DNA from: Macrolepiota albuminosa
Taxonomy: Eukaryota; Basidiomycota; Agaricomycetes; Agaricales; Agaricaceae
NCBI GenBank assembly: GCA_027475525.1
Contig: JAMWFC010000072.1
Coordinates: 43,599-107,598 of the forward strand
DNA length: 64,000 nucleotides
Direction: 5' to 3'
Made by a program: the position numbers and the translations under genes. Of the stretch, positions 11,132-22,378 are shown one piece after another. The first letter of the stretch is position 1. Each line of letters starts with the position of its first letter. A model generated the notes under the pieces. That model saw nothing but the letters and a program-made list of their open reading frames with translations. It searched no databases and was not told the DNA's origin.

Positions 11132-12010
11132 GTGTTAGAAGCATTTGTGGCTGCATTAGCTGGTGCATACTCCAAGTCTGCTATAGAAAACTACCTCACT
11201 GGGCTCAGAGCGTGGCATCTATTGCACAATGTCAAATGGAACATTGATGAAGCAAGGACTCAGACATTGATAAAAGCAGCAGACAAACTAGCTCCAAGTA
11301 CATCAAAGAAGAAAAAATGTTGTCCTTGCACCCTGGCTTTCTTAATTGTTATGCATGAACAACTTGGTGTCTCCGCTCCTGTCCCTGACCCATTGAACGT
11401 AGCTGTCTTTGCATATGCTACCACATGTTTTTATGCTGCGGCAAGGCTAGGCGAGTTCACTGTTCTGACATTGTCTTCATTTGATCTGTCACTGCATGTC
11501 AAGCCATGCAACATCTCTCATTCAACGGATTGCTCTGGGCGGGAGTCCACTGCCTTTTTCCTCCTCAGAACCAAAACTGCAGTTCACGGGGAGACAGTTT
11601 CTTGGACAAAGCAGAGCAACTTGTCAGATCCCAGCAATGCTTTAGAAATTCATCTTCAAGTAAACGAGCTGCCAGGAGAAGGCCCCCTCTTTGCATACAA
11701 AAACAAAAAAGGAAAATCCACTCCTTTGACTAAGAAAAAATTCTTGGAAGTCTTGACTAAGGCAGCAAAAGTGGCCAATTTGGAACCTTTGCAAGGTCAC
11801 AGCTTGCAAATTGGAGCTACATTAGAGTACCTGCTGCAAGGAGTGCCCTTTGAAGCCATGAAGGCCATTGGTCGCTGGTCTAGCAACACTTTTTATGGCT
11901 ATTTATTGAAGCATGAACAAATCCTTGCGCCATATTTACAAGCCATCCCATCCTTACACAAGTCTGTATTAAGGCTCACTCTAGTAGGAAGTGAAAGATG
12001 GGCTGGGTAA
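11132..12010 (+). CDS. Tyrosine recombinase of the YR retroelement (inactivated)
   Basis: This open frame of 292 residues has the fold of a tyrosine recombinase, the enzyme that integrates the circular DNA copy. An N-terminal SAM-like DNA-binding part (AIENYLTGLRAWH) is followed by the first catalytic Arg in AARLGEFTVL. The HxxR box reads HSLQ in GHSLQIGATLEYL. GRWSSNTFYGYL gives the Trp/His position and the Tyr. The second catalytic Arg is replaced by Gln, a change that one CpG transition (CGA to CAA) would produce, so it is probably inactive although uninterrupted. The frame may start a few codons upstream of 11132. B1 begins about 100 bp downstream. Confidence 0.8.
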   Translation: MLEAFVAALAGAYSKSAIENYLTGLRAWHLLHNVKWNIDEARTQTLIKAADKLAPSTSKKKKCCPCTLAFLIVMHEQLGVSAPVPDPLNVAVFAYATTCFYAAARLGEFTVLTLSSFDLSLHVKPCNISHSTDCSGRESTAFFLLRTKTAVHGETVSWTKQSNLSDPSNALEIHLQVNELPGEGPLFAYKNKKGKSTPLTKKKFLEVLTKAAKVANLEPLQGHSLQIGATLEYLLQGVPFEAMKAIGRWSSNTFYGYLLKHEQILAPYLQAIPSLHKSVLRLTLVGSERWAG

Positions 12011-12114
12011 GTCTATCTTTCATTTCAATTGGAACTAAGAACCACGCTACATTCATGGGAATTGTGAGAGTCATTGCATGATATGTCGTGTTTTCTCTTA
12101 GCTCATGAACAGGA

Positions 12115-12295
12115 AATCATGGCTGACCCACCTTCTTCTTGCCAGGCTTATTTTTGTCTTGCAAAGTTGCTAACATGAGAGTCCGGAGCAACCCGTGATG
12201 GGTCTTGCCCAAACCAGCAATAATCATTAGCAATAGTACCATTCTGTATCATCAATATATATATTTTGCGTCGACACAAGCAACAAAGGTCAAAG
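12115..12295 (+). repeat. Split direct repeat B1
   Basis: 181 bp matching B2 at 24095-24275. Most of the differences I can see are CpG in B2 versus TpG/CpA here. It abuts A2 at CAAAG/AGGGCTGG. Confidence 0.8.
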
Positions 12296-12383
12296 AGGGC
12301 TGGCCTGTCTGTCATGAGCTCGCGAAAGAGGGACAGGGTATGGTCTTTGAATGAGGTGGCTGTGCAATTCTCAGGAATCCTTT
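12296..12383 (+). repeat. Split direct repeat A2, first part
   Basis: Matches A1. It is interrupted at CCTTT by the Gypsy element and continues at 23660-23729. Confidence 0.8.
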
Positions 12384-12603
12384 TGTAACGTCAGCATGAG
12401 ACAATGGTGCCATCACACTAGAGCCTTAAGTCAATCAGTAGAACTGGTGTAAGTCCTTGATTGCAAAAAAACTAACTACAATAAACTAGTGGCTAGGCTT
12501 TTATACTTTGGGTAAACAAGGAGCCGGTTTGGTGGGATAAGGGATGTAGGAGAAATCACAAGGAGGTAAACAGATCAACATAGATAAGATAGTGACCATT
12601 ACA
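12384..12603 (-). repeat. Gypsy-1 3' LTR
   Basis: 220 bp, TG...CA ends. Differs from the other LTR almost only by CpG-to-TpG/CpA changes. A purine-rich stretch (GGAGGGCATA on the minus strand) just inside, at 12604-12613, is the polypurine-tract candidate. Confidence 0.9.
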
Positions 12604-12746
12604 TATGCCCTCCAGATATTGAGAGCGGCATAAAGGGTACCTGATATAGAATGAGTAAAGGCAAGGAGTAGTAGGAGTTAAAGGAATTGTTGGGTTGACA
12701 GTACGCTAGTAAGATGAATGTCAAAAATGCAATGATGGGAGTGCTT

Positions 12747-14156
12747 TCAGTTATCGGGGAAGTCCACAAGCTTCATCTGCTCAAGGTCATGAGTTTCACT
12801 GGAGTTGGAGAAGGACTTGGCCCTACAACCACGCTTTTGTCTGGCAGCGATGGCAGTGGATTGGGCCGAGGGTAATACAAAACCGTCGGGGTGTGCCTCT
12901 TTGGCACAGCAGCGCTTATTTTCCTTTTTGACACAATGTGACTCTGATTCGGCCTGGTTGCAAACAGCTTCATGGTGGAGACAGAGTCCAAGCTTCAGTA
13001 TTGATGTCTCTGTAAGCATTAATGATCCCAAAGAAACGAAACTCAGAGTAGCAGCTGTTGACAATGGGAAAGGTCAGGAGAGACCACAGGATAGAGAAGC
13101 TGTCATAGTCATATAATTGAGTGTTGGGGTTATGAAGAATGAAGAAACAGGGGTTATCGCCCTTAAATGTGTTATAGATTTTGGCAAAGGCCTCGTAACC
13201 AGCAGGTTCAATGAGATTAACTGTGGCGCTGCAGCGGCAGACGTTGGTGTTGTAGACCACAAATTTTAAGAGTTGAGCAGGGTGAATGATGAGGTTGGGT
13301 TCTGCAGCAGTGAGTTGTATGAAGCCGTCGGGGCATGCTGCCAGACACAGGTGCAGGATATAATGATTTTTTGGATGGAAAGACATGGCTGAGGAGTCGG
13401 GGTGGTCAGAGATGGAGGAGGAAGGTGATGAGCTGGAGGATAGATGGATGTGGAGCAGAGGCTCAACGAATCCAATGGGGGCTATCTGATGTTTCCTGAG
13501 GAGGTCAGGATAGTGCTCAAATAGTGCTGAAAATTGGTAGGACTCCAGGAAGATCTGCGGGTCATCAATGGAAGGCGTCTCTGTTCCTCTCAGAAGCTCA
13601 TTTAAATTTTCCACACCCTGAGCATCTAGGTACAGTGACAAGATATCTAAGTTCCAGAGGGAAGCCAAGTCTTATTGCCAGCTTTCCATAGTACCTCAAA
13701 TATAGCATGGGATTTTGACCCTGCGTGGCTCACAATCTTATCTGCCACCCATTCCATTTCATGCTCTGGTTTGACATCACTGATGATCTGAGAATAGAGT
13801 CTTCCTGGAAATAGTCAGTCATCATTAGGGTGATGAACTCTCAATAAGAAGACGTGAAATACGTTGTGTATTCCCCTCTGTTTCATATGGGAAGGAAGTT
13901 GCACATGAAATAAATGATTACCAAAGTCTTCTAAAAGTAAATATGGACCCACAAATTTGGATATTAGTTTACAAGCCAACCCTTTGGGGAAAGCCATATT
14001 TACTGTTGACATGTATACAAACTCTCCTTCCTTGAAGGGTACCACTGCTCGTTTTCTATTCACAGTTTGTATTTGCTTTACTCTAGTGGTGAGTATACAT
14101 TTGTGTGTGGCCATGATGGCTGATTTTAGTTGTTGTGTAAACACACGTACTTCCAA
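12747..14156 (-). pseudogene. Gypsy-1 integrase C-terminus, chromodomain and long C-terminal extension
   Basis: The first part (14156-13815) has FKEGEFVYMST, ISKFVGPYLLLEDFG and RGIHNVFHVFLLRVH, typical of the GPY/F region after the integrase core. After an in-frame stop comes EWVADKIVSHAGS, FEVLWKAG and WLPS, a chromodomain, thought to guide integration to marked chromatin. A frameshift near 13670 leads into an open stretch (13668-12970), an extension of about 230 residues beyond the chromodomain. Another frame (13064-12747) carries the end of the extension. Extensions this long are less common in Gypsy polyproteins; its role is unknown. Confidence 0.7.
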
Positions 14157-14194
14157 GTACTCTGTCTTGGTTGCAGAGTTCTACACCATGGTAC

Positions 14195-15125
14195 AGGGTA
14201 GTCTGCCATAGTTCAGGAAAAATAGTGATAGGACCCCACACAGGCTAGGCACATCAACGGCAGACTCAGCATCAGTTCCAGACAGATACCTTGCCACACT
14301 CATGCTGAACTTGGCACAAGCGATTTATCCTTTCTAGGCCATTCCTGATGGACATGCATGGCAACCATCAAGGTTGATCAGTGATAGCACCGGCAGCAGC
14401 TGGAATGACAGCTGTCATTATGCTGTCAGTAAGAGCTTGACAGGTGGCACTCATTAATCAGCATGTGGCCTAGCTAGCTGGTGACAGTGCTTACAAAAAA
14501 GGAATAATGTCATTTACTCATGATGGATGGCCTGATATTTACCCTGGTGCCTCCTCTCGGACAAACAGACAGCTTGCTTGCTTCATTTCTGAACATTTAG
14601 TTTAATACAAGACACTTAATTACATTACTTACAGTTCACCGTCCCTTGGCAACCCTTAGCCCCTTAGTGGCAGGAAACTTGTTTCTCACTATAAATATTT
14701 ATCATTGCGGCTAGTTACAACGGAACAGAGTACTCCACTTTACACCCCTCAGTTCACCCTATGGTTCAGATTTCTCTTGAGCTGACTAAGTCATAGTCAC
14801 CAATTGTCTGAATACTCTTAGCCTGCTTACCGCAGTTATGCTTACAGAACCTACGTGCCTTGCACTTATGGCAGGCATCATGCAGCTTAATCGTTGCTAA
14901 GCCTCTAGTTTCCTTCCTGCATCCTCTTGCCGCATTTAACCATGTTCATCTTCCTACCCTTTTAGGCACACTTTGTCATTGGCACACCCTTCTTACCATA
15001 TTTTCTTGCTGACTATCATTACCAACTTTCACCAAATCCTGCCATTTAACTATTTTTCTGACTTGTTCTCTGGGAACTGCCCAGGACTCCCTCAATTTTA
15101 GTGTGCCCAACGCATTGTTACACAG
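14195..15125. other. Unassigned ~0.9-kb insertion in the Gypsy-1 integrase
   Basis: The integrase frame breaks at about 15127 and resumes at about 14160, and the DNA between is not Gypsy-like. On the minus strand its left junction reads TGTAACAATGCG, an LTR-like start, but no matching CA end with target duplication could be fixed. A short minus-strand frame contains CHKCKARRFCKHNC. I cannot assign a family. Confidence 0.45.
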
Positions 15126-15126
15126 G

Positions 15127-16135
15127 TCAGTAGCTATAAACTGTATCTGCTACTGATCTACTTTTGGGCATCATTAATGGGGAGTACCCAGTACTCTCTG
15201 ATTGTGCGGTGTTGATTGCAAATTCCACAGCTGGTACTTTAGATACCCAGTCGCTCTGGTTCAGACTGATGCACTGTCGAATCATTTGTATTACTGTTTG
15301 ATTGGCACACTCAGTAGCTCCGTCTGTTTTGGGATGGTATGCACTAGACATTTTTAACTGGGTCCCTATCAGGGCATGTAAGTGTGTCCAGAATATGCTT
15401 GTGAAATATGAATCCCAGTTACTGACTATCACCTTAGATAGTCCATGTAGTTTGTATATCTCTGCAAATACGAGCTCCACTATGTTTCTAGCACTGTAAT
15501 TTGTCTAGCTGAGCACCAGGTGTATCATGCTGGTTAAGTGGTTGATGATGACGGTGAGGGAGTTATAGATCACGTCTCTGTCCTTCAAATCTTGCAAGGG
15601 TCCCATGAAATCTATATCTATTACCTCTCACGGTTGGGTCAGTATGGGTAGAGGGTTCAATTTTGCCATAGGGCTTGTGGTTTGACAGTTTACTTCTTGC
15701 ACAAGTGATGCACAATTCACAAAAGGAGTGTACGTCCCTACTTATAATTTTCCACCATACATGCTCACGAAGATAAGTAAGGGTTTTTTGTGCTCCAAGA
15801 TGCGCTAGCATGGAATGTGCTTCTGATATTACTATCTCTTGTATGCTTTGCCCTGTTACAATAATAGATGGTATGCAGAGCACTTTTTTCTCGTTTATTT
15901 TCAGATAAAGCAACTTGTCTTCAGTTAGCTCAAAATTCTTGTATTCATGTGGGTTTTTTACCACTGGAGCTAGGAACAGGTCCTCATGATATTTATCATG
16001 AATACTTTCTAACAAGTCTATCGGTTCTTGCCCTCCAGCCATCATCTTGGTCAATGATACTGGGTTCAGGAGTCCCATCAACTCCTGTAGTTCTTTCAAA
16101 TGTTCCGATATTTGCTTATCTCATGCCTGTTCCAG
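15127..16135 (-). pseudogene. Gypsy-1 integrase: HHCC zinc finger and catalytic core
   Basis: The zinc-binding part (16099-15563) shows AHLGAQKTLTYLREHVWW and CELCITCARSK, the HHCC pattern. The core (15480-15127) shows HGLSKVIVSNWDSYFT, YHPKTDGATECANQTV and ESTGYSPL. The Asp before WDSYFT in the usual SD(R)DS motif is Asn here, a G-to-A type change. Stops separate the two parts. The enzyme would insert the cDNA; it is inactive. Confidence 0.8.
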
Positions 16136-16309
16136 GTTGTGCTCAACGGCCTCATTGATTATCTCTCTCAATGATCTATTATTTTCTGCCAATTGCCTCT
16201 GACTGTTGTCATTACGATTACGTGCTGGGATTTTAATGGTCAGTTTTCCTTGTGTCGCCTCACTCTCCTTTCCTTGCTAAGGTCCCCTCAGCACAAAATT
16301 CTTAGACGT

Positions 16310-17010
16310 TCATGCTGCAAACTCCCTTGCTGTCTCCGGTCTTCCTGTTTCTGCAGGTAGCACTTCCTTCTGCTTATACACCCATTTGGGCTGCACACCA
16401 CTAGTAGGGGTTGTACCCTGTGCCTGATCAAGCGGTTTATCAGGGTCTACATGCACTTGGCTTTCCAGTAAGTCAGCGACATGTTGCTGATTACTGGTCC
16501 CTTCTGAGGCATCAGCCGATAGGTTCATGCTCATGCTCTTCAGTCTGACTAAAACAGGCATTGAAATGAGGTGGGTGGCTAACTCATCATTATTTATGAC
16601 ATCATGATAAGTGTATTTGCTCTGAGCATGCACCGTTCCTGGCTCATCATTTGCATATAACTGTGACAAGGCATCTGATAGAATGTTTTCTGTGCCTGGG
16701 ACGTATACAACTTCAAAGTCAAATTCTGAAATCTTTTCAAGCCATTGGGCTTGCCTTCCTGACAGATTTTTCTGATTTAGAAGGTGAATAAGCCCCTTGT
16801 GATCCATATACCAAGTGTACTTAACTCCTTGCAGGATATCCCTGTGTCTTAGCATGGTTTTGATGTCTGCTAACATCTCAATCTCATGTACGAGGTAGTT
16901 TTGTTGTGCAGAATCAAGCTTCACAGAATAGAACATGGCGACCTTTGCATTTCTCTAGTTTGCCTCCTGGCTCACCACTCCTGCAATGCCAGTAACACAT
17001 CCATTTGTTA
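16310..17010 (-). pseudogene. Gypsy-1 RNase H domain
   Basis: The motifs FYSVKLDSAQQNY, YMDHKGLIHLL and SGRQAQWLEKISEF are typical of Gypsy RNase H. Upstream, VTNGCVTGIAGVVSQ has Asn at the first catalytic Asp position. The end of the frame is a linker leading to integrase. Confidence 0.8.
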
Positions 17011-17071
17011 CCACATGAATAGGATCATGGTTTGCTCCATATTCCAGAGATTATCTATGATGTTCTCAGCA

Positions 17072-17960
17072 CTAGACTGTCAATTGTTTAATATCTTCAA
17101 AGGCATGCTGGTGTGTGTGTTCCCATTGGAATGGAACCGTATTCCCCATGAGTGTATGTAATATTTCCATTGGAATACATACACGGTCAATATTGTCTGC
17201 TAGGTAGCCTGCGGCCTCCAGAAATCCTCTCAAAAGGTCCCTGTTTGTTGGAGTCTTCCATTTGAATAACACATCAACCTTTTCAGGGTCCATACATATC
17301 CCATCGTCATCCACAATGCATCTCAGAACTTTCATTTCTTTGCACAAGAATTGAAGTTTATTCTCCCATAGGTATAATGTCTCTTTATGGAGGATGTTGA
17401 TGATTAGCTTTACATGCTTAATATATCCTTTGAGCGTATTCGAATATATTATAATATCATTGAGGTAAACATCCATAAATCTACCAATATATGCCAAGAA
17501 AATATGGTTCATAACTGCTTGATAGGTTGCAGATGCGTTGCAGTCACCCTGTTGAATGATGTTACTGACCATGTTTCCATCCGGTATGGTTACAGCTGTT
17601 TACTCAACATGCTCTGGTATGACACGGATTTGTTCATAAGCATCTTTTCCATCCAGGATCAATCTATACTGACCTCTGGCTGCTCTTCTTAGTATCCCAT
17701 CTATATCCAGAAGCAGCAATGATTTTTTTTACGGTGTTTGCATTCCAGGCTCTGAGGTCAAAGACTGTTTGTAGATGCAGCAGTTCTCCCTGCTTCACCA
17801 GTTTGGATATCAGCATCATTGATACTGTGTTTCCACTGCTTGTAATCTTCCATCTGCTATTTTTGATATAGGTGTCTCTTTTCTCCATCTACTGAGCCCT
17901 CATTGCCTCAGAGCAGCAAGATGGATGCCAAGGGTAAGTCCTATTAGGGTCTATTAGGTC
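17072..17960 (-). pseudogene. Gypsy-1 reverse transcriptase
   Basis: The palm region 17572-17072 carries QGDCNASATYQAVMN and FMDVYLNDIIIYS. The catalytic YLDD has become YLND. The fingers region (17960-17590) is broken by stops but keeps FDLRAWNANT-like residues and QYRLILDGKDAYEQIR. Synthesis of element DNA would have been its role. Confidence 0.8.
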
Positions 17961-18520
17961 TATTTCATGGTTGATAGCCTGTAACGGCGGTAATGGAGTG
18001 TCACTTGCCAATCTGCAAATGGGTGCTGCGCATCGATGCAATTCTTCTCTTATTGCTTCTAAGTCTTCTTCATATAGTTCCAGTGACTGGGAGGCTAACT
18101 TAGTTACTCCTAGTCCTTTCATGGGGACCAATTGTGAAGACCCGATCAAAACACAAGAAGGATTGATTTCAAAAGTGACATGGTGCTGAAATAAAAAGGG
18201 GATGCCTAGAATGAGGTCATAGCTGGATAAATTGATCATGTCAAAGTAATAATCTTTGGTGATGGATTGATACTGGAAGTGAGCCATGGTGCCATAATTG
18301 ATTTGGGATCAGAATCCCTGCACAGTGAGCTGAACAGGAACTGGGGAGGTGAGTTCTTTCTTCTTTATGCCTAGTTGCTGTACTAAGGTGCTGGAGATGA
18401 AGTCTTCCAGAGAACCTGAGTCTATTAGTGCATGAGTGGGGTGTCTGTTGAGTTGGACTATTATTACAAGGGGTTTGGGCACCTGTTGTGACAGATCTCA
18501 AGTGGATGCCACATTCCTCT
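17961..18520 (-). pseudogene. Gypsy-1 aspartic protease region
   Basis: Read across 18460-17961, the strand encodes ALIDSGSLEDFISS, holding the catalytic Asp-Ser-Gly, followed by VQQLGIKKKEL. YDLILGIPFLFQHHVTFEI follows in the next open stretch, the conserved C-terminal part. A frame change or stop lies between the two. It would cleave the gag-pol polyprotein. Confidence 0.75.
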
Positions 18521-19480
18521 GGATGGAAGGGTAGGTACCTGCTTCTACTTGTTGTCTATATAGGCCAATGACTTGTAATCATTCATTGTTACCTCTAGCT
18601 GCAGCTTTCCGAATGCAGAAACCCAGGTGCAGATTAGATCTAACTCATACTCATGATTTGCAACTTCAGGTGTCATTCTTTCTTAGAATAAACAAGCTAT
18701 GTAGTAGTGTGGGTCATATGGAAGTGAGTATGCTTTCACAATGATCTCCTCAAACAATTTTTGACCTTCTTGGTATACCATGTAGACAAATCAAAATGCT
18801 CATTCCGAAGATGGTAAAGCTCAATCTGGGTCTTGAAACCAAGGTGTCTGTCATAAATGAAGTACGTTGCCTCATCTGGTATCACATCAAAATGCTAGTA
18901 ATGGTACAATCTATTCTTTTTGTCCCAGGAGTAAGGAGCTCCCCTCTCCAGGGTCCTCTGTGCATTCCAGGTGTACACATTGGTATTCAGATGCACCTGG
19001 TAGCTATCTTGGTTGTGGTATGGAGCGCCCATGGCAGCTTGTCTGATTTTTGCATAATTTCCCACTGTGTCTGCAACAGTCATCCAAAATGAACTCCGAA
19101 AGGGTTCTGGCGGTGCCACCATGGTTTCACCTGTTAGGGATGCCATGTCATACTCATCTGAGCAGTTTCCCCATAAGTCATTGATTAGTGCCAAGGCTGT
19201 GCCAGGCGCTCTGTCACTTCCTGCAGCAAGACTTTCCTCACAGTCGAAGTCCAATACAGATTAAAGATTGGGTATGGTATCCCATTACTATCATATTCCT
19301 TTAGGGATCCCGAGGTGTCCCATTTTACCATTCCGACATGTAGGGCTGTCATTGTTTCACCCAGGCTAGCAATGCAGACTTCTTCAGTGTGTTTAAGATC
19401 TAAATGCATTTCAAACACACTGATCCCCAGGGGTTTGCTGTTACCAGACTTCATTTTGCCTTTATTATGGCAGTTGCAAG
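18521..19480 (-). pseudogene. Gypsy-1 gag-protease linker
   Basis: Open stretches at 19254-18895 and 19508-19185 continue the gag C-terminus after the zinc knuckle (NCHNKGKMKSGN near 19470) and lead to the protease. They match the second copy at 35890-36190. No further motif is recognised. Confidence 0.6.
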
Positions 19481-19783
19481 CAAATGTCAGAGATTGAGCC
19501 TGAAGCAACCCAATCTGGGTGGATCATGTGTCCATGGCTGTGCCCCATCTCGAATGTTTTTTTCTTAATTGTACCTCAGTTCGTTACTATCTCTATAATG
19601 CAACTGAGGTATGTTTCTTTGTGAATTACTGTTTATTACATATGTAACTTACTCTACTCTAACCTAGCACGCTACGGCGTATACTAGGTGAATAATATAA
19701 AGTTTGTTACCATCCCTATAATGCAACTGAGCACGCTATGGCGTATACTAGGGATGGATCTCTCTGAAAGCAAAGTGTCCTTC
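19481..19783. repeat. Hairpin-bearing insertion next to the solo LTR
   Basis: The second Gypsy copy shows the gag zinc knuckle should run through here without a break, so about 290 bp were inserted. A hairpin with arms TACCTCAGTT and AACTGAGGTA lies at 19572-19611. Two internal repeats follow (AGCACGCTACGGCGTATACT at about 19667 and again near 19730). No ends or target duplication could be fixed. Confidence 0.55.
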
Positions 19784-19800
19784 TGTAACACTTTCAGAGA

Positions 19801-19954
19801 ATTGAACTGACAACCTCAGGAAAACTGGAACTAGCAGGGCTTGAACCTGCATCGCATGTTACCATTACACCATAGTCATTGAACTGACAACCTCAGGAAA
19901 ACTGGAACTAGCAGGGCTTGAACCTGCATCGCATGTTACCATTACACCATAGTC
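19801..19954. repeat. 77-bp tandem duplication inside the solo LTR
   Basis: 19801-19877 equals 19878-19954 exactly. The other copy of this LTR lacks it. Confidence 0.9.
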
Positions 19955-19956
19955 CT
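19904..19956 (-). other. tRNA-like sequence without anticodon arm (copy 1)
   Basis: Same layout as the better copy at 36237-36289: an A-box-like TGGTGTAATGG, a T-arm GCAGG-TTCAAGC-CCTGC and a B-box-like GGTTCAAGCCC. The first acceptor pair is lost here. It resembles tRNA-Gln sequence but has no anticodon arm, so it is not annotated as a tRNA gene. Confidence 0.6.
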
Positions 19957-20064
19957 GTGTTACTACTTGCTTTTTCTTGTCAACTAGTACCATTCTAGCT
20001 CCAGTCAATAGGGGCTTAGGCATAATCTTGGGCTTTAACTAAGGTGTATTGACACACCCTTACA

Positions 20065-21640
20065 CCTTCTTCTCCACATACAAAACATTTGTTAGCAGCT
20101 CTCAGCTCATCTTTCTCCTCCTTGCTGAGTGATGGCCCTGAGTGATGGCCCTTTCTTTTATCTGGGAACAATTTGGTTGGCTGGGAGGGTGTTCCTGCTC
20201 TAGGCTTACTCTGGAATGATCCTCCAGAAGTGGTGTTTGTTTTGCATCCCACAGTTGACTTGTAGCCCTTTGATTGGTTTGACACATGTTGCAACTCCCT
20301 GTGTCAAGGTTTTCTTCTCTCCTGCCATGGTTGTGACCAGGATGCCAAGGCTGATTGGGTCGGTTGTTGTAGTTCTGACTGCTATGGTCTCTAAGGTCGA
20401 CATTCTCCACCATTTCTTGGTACTCAGCTTCTCGTACCATCTCCTTCCAGGACATATATTCTGGGTTCATATGTTCATGAAGAAGTGCCTTACGCAGAGC
20501 AGGTTGTAACCTGTTGAAAAGTTTTACCATGCAAGCTCTTACCCCATCGGACCTGACAATGGTGAATAACTTGTCAAGATCTGCCACGTACTCGTGTACA
20601 GACCTCTGTCCCTGAGTAAAACTATTTAGTTTTTCCCTTTGCTGATTCCTAAAGTTGATAGGAAAGCAGTAGTTGAACATTTCTACAAAGAACTTTCTCA
20701 ATGACCAGTGTTTGGGCTCCAGGAACACTAAACGTGTGTAGAACGTGTATGCCTTTCTGGTCAGAAACTCAGATAGTACCATGACCTGATGCCTTTTTTC
20801 AATGTAGCCGTACTTTACATATGCCATGCCATGTGTGAAAAACCTGTGGAAAGCACAAATATCTACTCTCCCGTCATATTTCTCTGGCAGTATGGGCTTG
20901 ATAATAGATTTCCATGAGGGCTTATGGGAGTGTTTATGTTTCGACCAATAGGCATGACATTTTCCTCTATGGTGGTATGATGATCCAGACTCAAAACCAC
21001 TATCAGTGCTGGACTCGCTTTCCTCACTCTGGTATCCAGAAGTAGGGTCCGATTCTGATCCACTGTCCTCTGAGGAGTCAAATGGGCTCAAGTTTGGTTC
21101 TGATTCGGATAGATAGGTGCGATGTCGTTTTTCTAAATGGTGGAATGCTCTGCCCAGTGCACTATGTGCAGCTATCTGGGTTATAGGCTTGGTAGCAGCC
21201 TCCTTGCCTGCATGTTGAGATATCTTAGGGTCCTGGCTAAGTTCACGTTCTCTTCAAGGTTGGTACCTGTGCTTGGATTTAGATCCTTTAGCTACCTTCT
21301 GAATCAGAGTAGCGAGCTTGTCCGATATAGGTTCAGTTGTGGCTCGCCCTTTATGCTTTTTATGTGAAGATAATTGTGTCTTCTTAATGTGATCCATTTC
21401 TTTGGCAAGCTTTCTTTTATTATGGATATAGATCTTCTCAAGATGTATTGAGTCTTTCTGCCATGTCTGTCATGTCCTCATTAGGACATTCCCCGTTGTC
21501 ATCGTCATTAGTGTCATTTTCCGACTCTACTATGCCATCTGAGGCTTCTTGATTTGATCACTCAAGGTTGCATTCTTGATTCAAGTTTATCTTGTTTAGG
21601 ATGTCCCTGTGTATATCTGGGTCCATCTCTGTTTTGTCTA
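20065..21640 (-). pseudogene. Gypsy-1 gag: capsid and zinc knuckle
   Basis: The frame at 21091-20102 holds a Retrotrans_gag-type capsid domain: KYDGRVDICAFHRFF, then LEPKHWSLRKFFVEMFNY, then RSVHEYVADLDKLFTIV. An acidic Ser-rich N-terminus precedes it. A second frame (20294-20016) carries the first half of the knuckle, CFVCGEEG, cut by the solo LTR. The part at 21640-21100 continues the gag N-terminal region with stops. The capsid packages element RNA in particles. Confidence 0.8.
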
Positions 21641-21874
21641 GGTGTATACAGTGGCTCAAAAAACTGTCCCAATGTTTCATACTTTTTGAAAGATGACATT
21701 GGCATGAAGGATGAGAAGTACTTAAAATCCTAATTAAATCATGTAAAATACTATGGTATCATGGCTACAAAATGAATGTAGGTTTATGTAATCAAGATCA
21801 AAACTGATGGAGCAATAGCCATTTTAAAATATTTACTCATTGGGACGATTTTTTGAGCATCTCTAATTTTAGTA

Positions 21875-22378
21875 TCTAGTATTTTGTATGTCCTCCATTT
21901 GCCTTAATAACTGCTTGAATCCTTCTAGACATGCTTTCTATTAGTCTTTGGCATACCTCTGGTGGTATTTCATCCCACTCCTACCCCTCCTCCTTCAACA
22001 CATTCTGGACAGTCTGGGAAGAGACAGGGTTGAAAATGATGTTGTTGATAAAATTGGTTACCCCTCCTCCTTCAACACATTCTGGACAGTCTGGGAAGAG
22101 ACAGGGTTGAAAATGATGTTGTTGATAAAATTGGTGGCCTGGACAGCTGTATCAAGTCTCTCAGTTGAGATTTGTCAAACAATAGCCTGTTTATCACATG
22201 GAGTAAGCTTAGCAGGACAGCCTCCAGAATAGTTTTCCTTGTCCATCTCCAACTCTCTACCAATCCTCCCAATAGTAGACTTCCCGAGACCAGTTTGAGC
22301 TCCAATCTGATGCAGAGAATACCCTTGAGCAAGAAGAGAAGCAACAGTAGAGTGTTGTGTAGGAGGAATAGGTTTCAT
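21875..22378 (-). pseudogene. Tc1 transposase remnant
   Basis: 22378-22175 encodes a helix-turn-helix N-terminus (SLLAQGYSLHQIGAQTGLGK). The C-terminal end, EWDEIPPEVCQRLIESM through GGHTKY, lies at about 21990-21875. The DDE core between them is deleted, so no transposition activity is possible. The 77-bp duplication sits at the deletion junction. Confidence 0.8.
21982..22135. repeat. 77-bp tandem duplication in Tc1 copy 1
   Basis: 21982-22058 equals 22059-22135 exactly. Confidence 0.9.

Larger units (their letters stand above)
19784..20064 (-). mobile_element. Solo LTR carrying a tRNA-like sequence (copy 1)
   Basis: It starts TGTAACAC and ends CCTTACA, flanked by the 5-bp duplication CCTTC (19779-19783 and 20065-20069), inside the Gypsy-1 zinc knuckle. 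Its length is 281 bp. The copy at 36194-36397 is 204 bp, and the difference is exactly the 77-bp duplication at 19801-19954. The minus strand holds a tRNA-like fold at 19904-19956. Confidence 0.85.
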
